From Archangium minus (GTDB taxonomy: Bacteria; Myxococcota; Myxococcia; Myxococcales; Myxococcaceae): a stretch of DNA of 64,000 bases. The number at the start of each line of letters is the position of its first letter. Positions within the stretch are counted from its first letter, which is position 1. The notes under the pieces are model-generated. The model was not told where the DNA came from and made no database searches. It saw only the letters and a program-made list of their open reading frames with translations. This document shows, piece after piece, positions 1 through 8,793 of the stretch. The translations under genes were made by a program, and so were the position numbers. Where the stretch lies: contig NZ_CP043494.1 of assembly GCF_044360475.1 (NCBI RefSeq), forward strand, positions 5,332,001 to 5,396,000, written 5' to 3'.

Positions 1-1
1 C

Positions 2-3000
2 ATCGTGGAGCGCGGCCGTTTGATGCAGTCACTGCCGCCGGACGGCGATATGGCGGCGGTCTTCGCGGATGGGGCGCGTACCGCACGGGCGATTGCTCCG
101 TACGCGTCGCGAGTCTCTATCGCCGCCTTCAATGGCCCCTCCGAGACGGTGATTTCCGGCGATGGCAAGGCCGTGGCGGCGATCCTCGAGACGTTGACCG
201 CGGAGGGCGTCAAGGTTCGGCGCCTCGGGGTCTCGCACGCCTTCCACTCTCCGCTCATGGAGCCCATTCTGGACGCATTCGAGCGGGCGGCGGCGAAGAC
301 GCGCTTCAAGCCTCCGAAGATCACGCTGATCTCGAACCTCACCGGCGGACCAGTGGAGGAGGTCTCCGCCCGTGCGTGGCGTCGGCATGCACGCGAGCCG
401 GTCCAGTTCGCGGACGGAATGGCCGCGATCAAGGCGAGGGGTGTCTCCCTTGTGGTGGAGATCGGCCCGAACGCCACGTTGCTTGGCATTGGGAGCCGGT
501 GTCTGCCGGAAGGGGCCGCGGTCTGGCTGCCTTCTCTCCGTAAGGGGAAGGACGACTGGGAGGTACTCCTCGCGACCCTGGGGACGCTCTACACGCGAGG
601 CGCTCCCGTCAACTGGACTGGGTTCGACAGCGACTATCCGCGGAGTCGAGTCCCACTGCCGAACTATCCGTTCCAGCATGAGCGGTTCGCGCTCAAGCGC
701 ATGGATGAGCGGGGTGCGGAGCCGCGTGGTCGGGCCGCCGGTCATCCGCTGTTGGGAGCACGCCTGCGCGTTGCGACGATGGACGGAGCGTTGTTCGAAG
801 CGAGCTTCCGCGCGGATGAACCGTCATTCTTCAGTGAGCACCGCGTCTACGGGATGAGCACTGTCCCGGCGACCGCCTACTTGGAGGCGGCGCTGGCCGC
901 AGCCGGAGAGGTCTTTGGACCCGGTGAGCACACGTTCGAATCCATCGACATCCAGGAGGCGCTTGTTCTGAACGACACGCCTCGCACCATCCAATACCTG
1001 CTTGGTTCCAGAGAGGAAGGCGGCACCGCGCGCTTCCAGGTTTTCAGTCTGGCGAGCAGCGGTTCTGGGAGTGAAGAGGTCTGGACGACGCACGCGAGCG
1101 GCCGGATCCGGCTCGCCTCGGACGCGGAGCCCCTGTCGGGCGCTCCGCGAGCACCAGACGAGGCACTGGACGCGATTCGGGCCCGATGCTCTCGGGGGCT
1201 CGAGCCCCGAGCGTTCTACGAGTGGCTCGAGGCGCAGGGGCTCGAGTACGGCCCACGCTTCCGCGGTGTCCAGCAGGTCTGGCGAGGGGAGGGGGAGGCG
1301 CTGGGGCTCGTCGAGCTGCCGGTCAGCGCCGCGGAGGAGGCTGGGGCCTACAAGGTCCACCCCGGCCTCCTGGATGCGTGCGTCCAGCTCTTCGGGGTCA
1401 TCGAGTATCGCGAGGGCGCGGAGGATGACTCCGAGGTGTACCTGCCGGTCAGCATGGATCGATACCGGCTCCGGGGCTGTCCGGGTGCCAGGTTGTGGAG
1501 CCATGCGCGCATCCGCCCGAGCGTGGGAACATCGCGGGAGACCCTGAAGGCGGACATCCGGCTGTACGACGAGGCTGGCGGGGTCGTCGCCGAAGTCGAG
1601 GGGTTGTGCATCAAGCGCGCGCCACGTGAGACGCTCGCGCGGTTTGGTCAGGCGCAGCTCCGGAATTGGCTCCATGAAGTCGAATGGAGGGAAGAGCCTC
1701 GGAGCACTGCGGTCGACACGGTGCGGCCCGGGAGCTGCCGCTGGGTCATCTTCGCGGATCGAAGCGGTGTGGCCACGGCCCTGGTTGAACGCCTGGCGGC
1801 GCGAGGGGAGCCTGTCGTGCAGGTGCTCGCCGATGACCACCACGAGAGGGAGGGGGATCGCATCCGCATCGATCCCGAGCGGAGCGATCACGTGCGGAGC
1901 GTCGTGGAGAGTGAGACGGCTTCCGGCTCGGCGTCCATCCGGTTTGTCTATCTGTGGAGCCTCGATTCGTCAGGGCCGGTGTTGCAGGCGGACGCATCGC
2001 CCGTGGACACGCGGGCGATTGGTTCGAGCACGTTGCTTCACCTCGTTCAGGCGCTCGCCGAGAAGCAGGGCAATCACCGTCTCTTCCTCGTGACACGTGG
2101 GGCTCAGGCAACGATGCGCGAGCATGCGCCCGTTGACGCGCTCCAGGCTTCCCTCTGGGGCTTCTCGCGCACGCTCGCGTTCGAGCACCCCGATCTTCAC
2201 CCGGTCCGGATCGACCTGGAGCCTGCTCGGAAGGGTGGCGGATGGAGAGAGGCGGACGCGCTGTTCGCGGAGCTGACCCGTTCCGATGCTGCTTCGGCGG
2301 AGGATGCCATCGCATTCCGCGGCTCGCTCCGCCTGGTGCCTCGGCTGATACGTCAGGCGAAGCGGGCGTCTCAGAATCGAGTGCTTCAGCTCCCCAAGGC
2401 CCCTGCGGTTCGGCTCGAAATCCACCAGCGGGGGACGCTCGAGGACCTCACGATTTGTCCGGTCGAGCGTCGCCCACCGGGCCCGGGCGAAGTGGAGATT
2501 CGTGTACGGGCCTCGGGCCTGAACTTCCGCGATGTCTTGAACGCACTGGGCATGTATCCCGGAGACCCCGGTCTGCTCGGTGGTGAGTGCGCGGGCGTCA
2601 TCTCCGCAATCGGGCCGGGCGTGGAGGATTTCCGGATCGGTGACCCCGTCGTCGCGGTCATCGCCCTGGGCAGCTTCAGCTCATACGTCACGGTTCGTGC
2701 GGACTTCGTGGCGCGCAAGCCTGCGGCACTCACCTTCGCGCAGGCTGCCGCGATCCCCATCGCCTTCCTGACGGCCCAGTACGGGTTGCAGCAGCTCGGT
2801 GGAATGACCGCCGGCAGCCGCGTCCTCATTCATGCCGCCGCGGGTGGCGTCGGAATGGCCGCGGTGCAGCTGGCCAAGCGCGCCGGTGCAGAGGTGTTCG
2901 CCACCTCGAGTCCGGGCAAGTGGGAGGTGCTCGAAGCCCTGGGCGTCGAGCATCGGATGAACTCACGAACGCTCGACTTTGCCGATGAGGTGATGGCCAG

Positions 3001-4627
3001 GACGGGAGGGAAGGGGGTCGACATCGTCCTGAACTCACTCGCGGACGACTTCATCCCGAAGAGCCTCTCGGTTCTGCGGACGGGAGGGCATTTCCTCGAA
3101 ATCGGCAAGCGCGGCGTCTGGAGCGCCTCGCAGGTCGCGGAGCGCTACCCTGGCGTGTCGTATTCCATCTACGACCTCGGCGAGGTCGGGATGCGGGAGC
3201 CGGCGCTCATCCGCTCCATGTTCCGAGCGCTGATGGCGGAGTTCGAGGCGGGGACGCTCGTGCCTCCGCCGCTCCGGGTCTACGCCCTCCAGGAGGCTGT
3301 CGAGGCCTTCAGGCACATGGCGTTGGCCAAGCACGTGGGCAAGGTGGTCATCTCGGTGGCGGACGTTGCGCCCGAGCAGGCTGCGGTTCCAATCCGGAGC
3401 GACAGCACCTACCTGATCACCGGAGGACTCGGCGCGCTCGGCCTGAAGACGGCGCAGTGGATGGCGCGGCGGGGGGCTCGGTACCTCGTCCTGGTTGGCA
3501 GGAGCGAGCCCGGACCGGATGCGCGCGGAGTGATTCGCGAGCTCGAGTCGGCTGGAGTGCAGGTGGTGATCGCGCGCGGAGATGTCGCGCGTGCCAACGA
3601 GGTCCGCGGAATCCTGGATCGGGTAGGGAGCTCGATGCCGCCGCTCAGGGGGATCGTCCACTCGGCGGGTGTGCTCGACGACGGCGTGCTGCGCCAGCAA
3701 ACGGCGGAGCGCTTCAACCGGGTGCTCGCGCCCAAGGCCGGAGGCGCGTGGAACCTGCACGTGCTGACGCGTGACCTCCCGCTCGACTTCTTCGTCCTCT
3801 ACTCGTCGGTCGCGTCGTTGTTCGGCTCGGCAAGCCAGGCAAACTACGCGGCTGCCAATGCCTTCCTGGATGCACTGGCGCACCACCGAAGGGCCCTGGG
3901 CCTGGCGGGCCTGAGCATCAACTGGGGCGCCTGGTCCGAGGCGGGTATGGCCGCGAGGCTCGCGAGCCGGGACATGAACCGGCTGTCAGGCCAGGGCATC
4001 GGGACCATCCCTCCCGACCAGGGAACGCAAGTCCTCGAGCTGCTGCTTGGGCAGGAGACGGCCCAGGTCGGCGTGGTGCCGATCGACTGGAGCACGTTCT
4101 TCCAGCGCAACCCGGCCAGCAAGGCCTCTCCGTTCTTCTCCGCGCTGGAGGGCGGTGGGACGGTCGCGAAGAAGGCCTCCTCGGCCTCGGTGTCGTCCGA
4201 CATCCTCCCGCGCCTCCGGGAGGCATCAGCGGGACGTCGCGAGCAGCTCCTCACCGCCCATATCCGCGAGCAAGCGATCAAGGTGTTGGGTCTCAATCCG
4301 TCCCACCCCTTGAACCCGCAGCAGCCGCTCAGCGAGCTCGGCTTGGATTCTCTCACCGCGGTGGAGCTCAAGAACGCCCTTGGCCGGACGCTCGGGTGCT
4401 CACTCCACGCAACGCTGCTCTTCGACTACCCGACCATCGACGCCTTGACCCGGTATCTGGGCAAGGAAGTCCTGGGTTGGAACGCACCGGACTCCGCTCC
4501 GGAGGCGAGCACGAGCGCCGAGGACGAGGAGCAGGCCCGACGTCTCTCTGAGATTCAGCAGCTGTCGGACGATGAGGTGGCCGCCTCAATTTCCGAAGAG
4601 CTCGCGGCCATTCGGCAGGGGAGCTGA
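2..4627 (+). CDS. Type I PKS module AT-DH-ER-KR-ACP (5' truncated)
   Basis: The reading frame is open at the window edge and starts inside an acyltransferase, so the KS and the N-terminal half of AT lie upstream. Counting from the codon at position 5: AT C-terminal half with HAFH (about 78-81, malonyl-CoA type); DH (about 247-540) with HxxxGxxxxP (His about 279) and the second acid in HPGLLDACVQ (about 457); ER (about 797-1115) with the NADPH loop AAAGGVG; KR (about 1135-1330) with TGGLGALG, LDD (B-type), catalytic Ser in YSSVAS and Tyr in NYAAAN (about 1281); ACP with GLDSL (Ser about 1449). All reductive sites look intact, so this module should leave a saturated beta carbon. The C-terminal helix (LSDDEVAASISEEL) resembles the small docking domains seen on split myxobacterial and cyanobacterial PKSs. 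The next gene starts 2 bases after the stop. Confidence 0.95.
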   Translation: MVERGRLMQSLPPDGDMAAVFADGARTARAIAPYASRVSIAAFNGPSETVISGDGKAVAAILETLTAEGVKVRRLGVSHAFHSPLMEPILDAFERAAAKTRFKPPKITLISNLTGGPVEEVSARAWRRHAREPVQFADGMAAIKARGVSLVVEIGPNATLLGIGSRCLPEGAAVWLPSLRKGKDDWEVLLATLGTLYTRGAPVNWTGFDSDYPRSRVPLPNYPFQHERFALKRMDERGAEPRGRAAGHPLLGARLRVATMDGALFEASFRADEPSFFSEHRVYGMSTVPATAYLEAALAAAGEVFGPGEHTFESIDIQEALVLNDTPRTIQYLLGSREEGGTARFQVFSLASSGSGSEEVWTTHASGRIRLASDAEPLSGAPRAPDEALDAIRARCSRGLEPRAFYEWLEAQGLEYGPRFRGVQQVWRGEGEALGLVELPVSAAEEAGAYKVHPGLLDACVQLFGVIEYREGAEDDSEVYLPVSMDRYRLRGCPGARLWSHARIRPSVGTSRETLKADIRLYDEAGGVVAEVEGLCIKRAPRETLARFGQAQLRNWLHEVEWREEPRSTAVDTVRPGSCRWVIFADRSGVATALVERLAARGEPVVQVLADDHHEREGDRIRIDPERSDHVRSVVESETASGSASIRFVYLWSLDSSGPVLQADASPVDTRAIGSSTLLHLVQALAEKQGNHRLFLVTRGAQATMREHAPVDALQASLWGFSRTLAFEHPDLHPVRIDLEPARKGGGWREADALFAELTRSDAASAEDAIAFRGSLRLVPRLIRQAKRASQNRVLQLPKAPAVRLEIHQRGTLEDLTICPVERRPPGPGEVEIRVRASGLNFRDVLNALGMYPGDPGLLGGECAGVISAIGPGVEDFRIGDPVVAVIALGSFSSYVTVRADFVARKPAALTFAQAAAIPIAFLTAQYGLQQLGGMTAGSRVLIHAAAGGVGMAAVQLAKRAGAEVFATSSPGKWEVLEALGVEHRMNSRTLDFADEVMARTGGKGVDIVLNSLADDFIPKSLSVLRTGGHFLEIGKRGVWSASQVAERYPGVSYSIYDLGEVGMREPALIRSMFRALMAEFEAGTLVPPPLRVYALQEAVEAFRHMALAKHVGKVVISVADVAPEQAAVPIRSDSTYLITGGLGALGLKTAQWMARRGARYLVLVGRSEPGPDARGVIRELESAGVQVVIARGDVARANEVRGILDRVGSSMPPLRGIVHSAGVLDDGVLRQQTAERFNRVLAPKAGGAWNLHVLTRDLPLDFFVLYSSVASLFGSASQANYAAANAFLDALAHHRRALGLAGLSINWGAWSEAGMAARLASRDMNRLSGQGIGTIPPDQGTQVLELLLGQETAQVGVVPIDWSTFFQRNPASKASPFFSALEGGGTVAKKASSASVSSDILPRLREASAGRREQLLTAHIREQAIKVLGLNPSHPLNPQQPLSELGLDSLTAVELKNALGRTLGCSLHATLLFDYPTIDALTRYLGKEVLGWNAPDSAPEASTSAEDEEQARRLSEIQQLSDDEVAASISEELAAIRQGS

Positions 4628-4629
4628 CC

Positions 4630-7600
4630 ATGAGCAAACCGACCCCCCCCATCGAGCAGCTGACTCCACTGCAGCAGGCCCTGCTCGCGCTCCGCGAGAT
4701 GCGCGCGAAGCTCGATGCCGCGGAGCGCGCTCGCACCGAGCCCATCGCCGTCGTCGGGATGGGCTGCCGCATCCCCGGCGGAGCGAACAACCCGGAGCTG
4801 CTCTGGGCACTGCTCCGCGATGGCGTGGATGCGATCGCCGAGGTTCCGGCTGAACGCTGGGACATCGACGCCTACTACGATCCGGATCCCGACGCTCCCG
4901 GCAAGATGTACACGCGTCACGGAGGTTTCCTCGACGCCATCGATCGCTTCGACGCGCAGTTCTTCGGGATTGCTCCCCGGGAAGCCTCCTGGATGGACCC
5001 GCAGCAGCGTCTCCTCCTGGAGGTGACGTGGGAGGCGTTGGAGCACGCGGGAATCGCCGTCGATCGGCTCTCGGGCTCGCCGACGGGCGTGTTCGTGGGG
5101 CTCTGCAACAACGACTACTCCTTCCTCCACATGCGCTCAGGCTCCGGTGGCTCGCCTGATACGTACTCGGCCACTGGCAGTGCCCTCAGCATCGCCTCGG
5201 GACGCATTTCGTACCTGCTCGGTCTGCAGGGCCCCTGCATGACCGTGGACACGGCCTGCTCTGCCTCGCTGCTGACTGTCCACCTGGCGTGCCAGAGCCT
5301 GCGTCAGCGCGAGTGCAACCTCGCCCTGGCCGGTGGCGTCAACGCCATCCTTCTCCCGGAGGGGACGATCAGCGGTTGCCAGCTCCGGGCGCTCGCACCT
5401 GACGGACGATGCAAGACGTTTGATGCGGCGGCGAACGGCTACGTGCGGAGCGAGGGCTGCGGTGTCGTGGTGCTCAAGCGCCTCTCCGACGCCCTGGCGG
5501 ACGAGGATGACATCCTGGCCATCATCCGGGGTTCCGCCGTCAATCAGGACGGACGGAGCGGAGGGCTCACGGCGCCCAATGGTCCGGCTCAGGAGGATGT
5601 GATCCGCAAGGCGCTGGCGCGGGCCGGCGTCGAGCCCAAGCAGGTGGGCTATGTCGAGGCCCACGGTACGGGGACGTCGCTCGGCGATCCCATCGAGGTA
5701 CGCGCGCTGGGCGCGGTGCTCGGTGCAGGGCGCACCAAGGAGCAACCGCTGTACCTCGGCTCAATCAAGACCAACGTGGGCCACCTGGAGGGCGCGGCGG
5801 GCATCGCGGGCCTGCTCAAGGTGGTGTTGATGCTGAAGCACGGTGAGATCCCACCTCACCTGCACCTCTCGCGGCCAAATCCTTACATCGCGTGGGACTC
5901 GCTTCCTCTGGCCATCCCGACGAAGCGGATGCCCTGGTCGCCCATTGATGGCCGGCGAATCGCTGGTGTGAGCTCATTTGGGCTCAGTGGGACCAATGTC
6001 CACGTCGTGCTCGAAGCGGCTCCTCCCCGTGCGGCAGCCGCCTCGGCCCAGGCCGAGCCTCGCCCCGAGCCTGGCTCGACCGTCCATCTGCTGCCTCTGT
6101 CCGCGCGGACGAATGAGGCGCTCACGTCACTCGCCAAGGCTTATCTCGAGCTGCTCTCTCCAGCCGCTCCGGGGGTTGCCCCGCCGCTTCGTGACGTCTG
6201 CCGTTCCGCTGGAGTCCGGCGCAGCCATCACGAGTATCGGCTGGCCGCCGTGGGTCGCTCGCAGGCGGAGCTCTCCGAGCAACTCCAGGCCTTCCTCCGA
6301 GGAGAGTCTACGGCTGGGCTCTCGAGCGGGTACACGGTGCCCGGCGAGCGGCGCAAGGTCGTCTTCGTCTTCCCCGGACAGGGGTCGCAGTGGATTGGCA
6401 TGGGACGAAGGCTCCTCGAGCAGGAGCCGGTGTTCCGCGCCGCCGTTGAGCGATGTGACGAGGCGATGAGGACGTACCTCGACGGTTCGCTCCTGGAGGC
6501 TTTGACGGACGAGTCGGCTCGCACGCCGCTCGAACGGATCGACATCCTCCAGCCGGCGCTTTTCGCGTTCGAAGTCGCCCTCGCCGCGCTCTGGCGCTCC
6601 TGGGGCATCGAGCCGGACGCCGTCATCGGACACAGCATGGGCGAAGTGGCAGCTGCGCACGTGGCGGGCATCCTGAGCCTGCCGGACGCGGCGCGGATCA
6701 TCTGCCAGCGCAGCAAGCTCCTGCGTCGGGTGAGCGGACAGGGAGCCATGGCCGTCGTGGCGCTGTCGATGGAAGCCGTGCGCCGGGAACTCGCCGGGTA
6801 TGAGGACCGGCTGGCTGTCGCCGTCAGCAACAGTCCGGCTTCCACCGTCATCTCGGGAGAGCCGGCGGCACTTCGCGAGCTCCTGGGTCGCTTCAAGGAG
6901 CGCGACATCTTCTGCCGCGAGGTCAAGGTCGACGTCGCGTCGCACAGCCCGCAGATGGATCCGCTGCGAGGTGAATTGCTCCAGCTTCTGGCGGGCACCT
7001 CCCCTCGCACTGCGTCCGTGCCCTTCTACTCAACCGTCAAGGATCGACTCCTGGAAGGGCCGGAGCTCGACGGAGCCTACTGGGCCGACAACCTGCGCGA
7101 GCCGGTGCTCTTCGGCAATGCCGTGCAGCGGCTGCTCTCCGAGGGACACGAGGTCTTCCTGGAGCTCAGCCCGCATCCCATCCTGCTCACGCCCATCGAG
7201 GAGATTCTTCACGCAGCGGGCAAGAAGGGCGCGGCGCTTCCCTCCGTCCGGCGCGACACACCCGAGCATGCGACGCTGCTCGGCTCCCTGGGCTCGCTGT
7301 ACTCACTCGGGGCGTCCGTGGATTGGACGAAGCAGGCCGCCGAGGGGCGGTTCGTTCGGCTGCCCTCGTACCCCTGGCAGAAACAGCGCTTCTGGCATCC
7401 CGTGGTGGAGTCGAGTGCACGCGTGCAGCGTGGGTCACGCCAGGTCCCGGTGGGTGGCCATCCCTTGCTCGGCGAGCACCTGCCTCTCGCACGGCCCGAG
7501 GGCAGTCACGTCTGGGAGTGCGTGCTCGACCCAGAGAGGCATCCCTTCCTCTATGAACATCGGATCCAGGGGGCGGCGTTGCTCCCGGCCTCGGTGTTCC

Positions 7601-8793
7601 TGGAGATGGCGCTCGCCGCGTCCGCTGAGGCGTTGGGGGGGCGACCCCTGGTGCTCTCGGAGATGGAGCTCCATCGCGCGCTTGTCCTTCCGAAGCAGGG
7701 TGCGTGCTCCGTCCAGCTCCTGCTCGAACCTGTCCGTGATGGGCGTGCGGCCTTCCAGATCTACGGTCGCACGAACCCCGCAGAGCCGTGGAGCCTGCAC
7801 GTGACCGGCTCGCTGCGCGAAAGGGCCGGAGCGCCCGAGCTGCTCACGCGGGAGGAAGTGTCACTGAGCGCACTCGAGGCACGATGCGACGTCGAGGTGC
7901 CGGTCGAGCACTTCTACGAGCGGATCGCCGCGATGGGGGTTCAGCTCGGCCCGTCGCACCAGCGCATCGAGCACCTCCGTCAGCGTGAGGGTGAAGCGCT
8001 GGCACGCCTGCGCGTGTCAGACGAGCTTGCGTCGGAGTTGTCCACCTACGCGCTTCACCCAAGCCTCGGCGATGCCTGCTTCCAGCTCTTCGGCGCGATC
8101 TCTCCGACACCGAGCTCGTCGGAGGACGAGGACTCCGTCCATCTGCCTGTCCATATCGGCGGAGTGCAGGTCCTGCGGCGCCCCCAGGGTCGGTGCTGGG
8201 CCCACGCTCGGCTCGACGTCGAGGGGACGAACGGCGAGGCCCCGGCGGGCAGTGTCCGCTTGCTCGATGAGACTGGCGGGACGCTGGTGCTGATGACGGG
8301 CATCCGCTTCATGCGCGTCCACCGGGATGCGCTCGAGGCTCAGTCCTCGTCTTCTCGGACCTCGGTTCAGGATGCGCCCGGGCTTGCACGGATTGCCCGT
8401 CGTGTCGCGGAAGCGCCCCCGGCACGGCGCCGCAGCGTGTTGCTCGCGGACGTCTGCGCTGAGGTTGCTGGCGTACTCGGCTTTGATCCATCGGCTCCCC
8501 TGGAGACGCGTCTCGGATTCTTCAAGATGGGAATGGATTCGCTGACGGCGATGAAGCTCAGGAAGCGCCTCGAGGCGGGCCTCGGAAGGTCGTTGCCGCC
8601 GACCCTGGTCTTCGAATACCCCAACATCGAGTCCCTCACCGATTTCCTCGGACGAGAGCTCGTCATCCACGCCGCGGCGGCTATTCCCAACGACACCCCG
8701 GACGAGCTGGAAGGGCTTCCGGAAGATGAGCTCATCGCGCTGTTTGATCGCGAAATGGCCGCCCTCGAGCGGACCGCGGGAGGGAAGTCATGA
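4630..8793 (+). CDS. Type I PKS module KS-AT-DH-ACP, methylmalonyl-type AT, no KR
   Basis: 1387 aa. An N-terminal coiled-coil docking segment (1-36) precedes KS (about 37-460) with VDTACSAS (Cys210), EAHGTGT (His345) and NVGH (His385). AT (about 575-870) has GHSMGE (Ser669) and VASH (769-772), the pattern usual for methylmalonyl-CoA rather than malonyl-CoA. DH (about 925-1210) keeps HxxxGxxxxP (His977) and the acid in HPSLGDACFQ (Asp1148). ACP follows directly (GMDSL, Ser1304), then a docking helix ending LPEDELIALFDREM. No ketoreductase sequence lies between DH and ACP, so the expected product of this step is an alpha-methyl beta-ketone and the DH has no obvious substrate. The start is the first ATG after the previous stop; the 3' end overlaps the next gene by ATGA. 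Confidence 0.95.
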   Translation: MSKPTPPIEQLTPLQQALLALREMRAKLDAAERARTEPIAVVGMGCRIPGGANNPELLWALLRDGVDAIAEVPAERWDIDAYYDPDPDAPGKMYTRHGGFLDAIDRFDAQFFGIAPREASWMDPQQRLLLEVTWEALEHAGIAVDRLSGSPTGVFVGLCNNDYSFLHMRSGSGGSPDTYSATGSALSIASGRISYLLGLQGPCMTVDTACSASLLTVHLACQSLRQRECNLALAGGVNAILLPEGTISGCQLRALAPDGRCKTFDAAANGYVRSEGCGVVVLKRLSDALADEDDILAIIRGSAVNQDGRSGGLTAPNGPAQEDVIRKALARAGVEPKQVGYVEAHGTGTSLGDPIEVRALGAVLGAGRTKEQPLYLGSIKTNVGHLEGAAGIAGLLKVVLMLKHGEIPPHLHLSRPNPYIAWDSLPLAIPTKRMPWSPIDGRRIAGVSSFGLSGTNVHVVLEAAPPRAAAASAQAEPRPEPGSTVHLLPLSARTNEALTSLAKAYLELLSPAAPGVAPPLRDVCRSAGVRRSHHEYRLAAVGRSQAELSEQLQAFLRGESTAGLSSGYTVPGERRKVVFVFPGQGSQWIGMGRRLLEQEPVFRAAVERCDEAMRTYLDGSLLEALTDESARTPLERIDILQPALFAFEVALAALWRSWGIEPDAVIGHSMGEVAAAHVAGILSLPDAARIICQRSKLLRRVSGQGAMAVVALSMEAVRRELAGYEDRLAVAVSNSPASTVISGEPAALRELLGRFKERDIFCREVKVDVASHSPQMDPLRGELLQLLAGTSPRTASVPFYSTVKDRLLEGPELDGAYWADNLREPVLFGNAVQRLLSEGHEVFLELSPHPILLTPIEEILHAAGKKGAALPSVRRDTPEHATLLGSLGSLYSLGASVDWTKQAAEGRFVRLPSYPWQKQRFWHPVVESSARVQRGSRQVPVGGHPLLGEHLPLARPEGSHVWECVLDPERHPFLYEHRIQGAALLPASVFLEMALAASAEALGGRPLVLSEMELHRALVLPKQGACSVQLLLEPVRDGRAAFQIYGRTNPAEPWSLHVTGSLRERAGAPELLTREEVSLSALEARCDVEVPVEHFYERIAAMGVQLGPSHQRIEHLRQREGEALARLRVSDELASELSTYALHPSLGDACFQLFGAISPTPSSSEDEDSVHLPVHIGGVQVLRRPQGRCWAHARLDVEGTNGEAPAGSVRLLDETGGTLVLMTGIRFMRVHRDALEAQSSSSRTSVQDAPGLARIARRVAEAPPARRRSVLLADVCAEVAGVLGFDPSAPLETRLGFFKMGMDSLTAMKLRKRLEAGLGRSLPPTLVFEYPNIESLTDFLGRELVIHAAAAIPNDTPDELEGLPEDELIALFDREMAALERTAGGKS

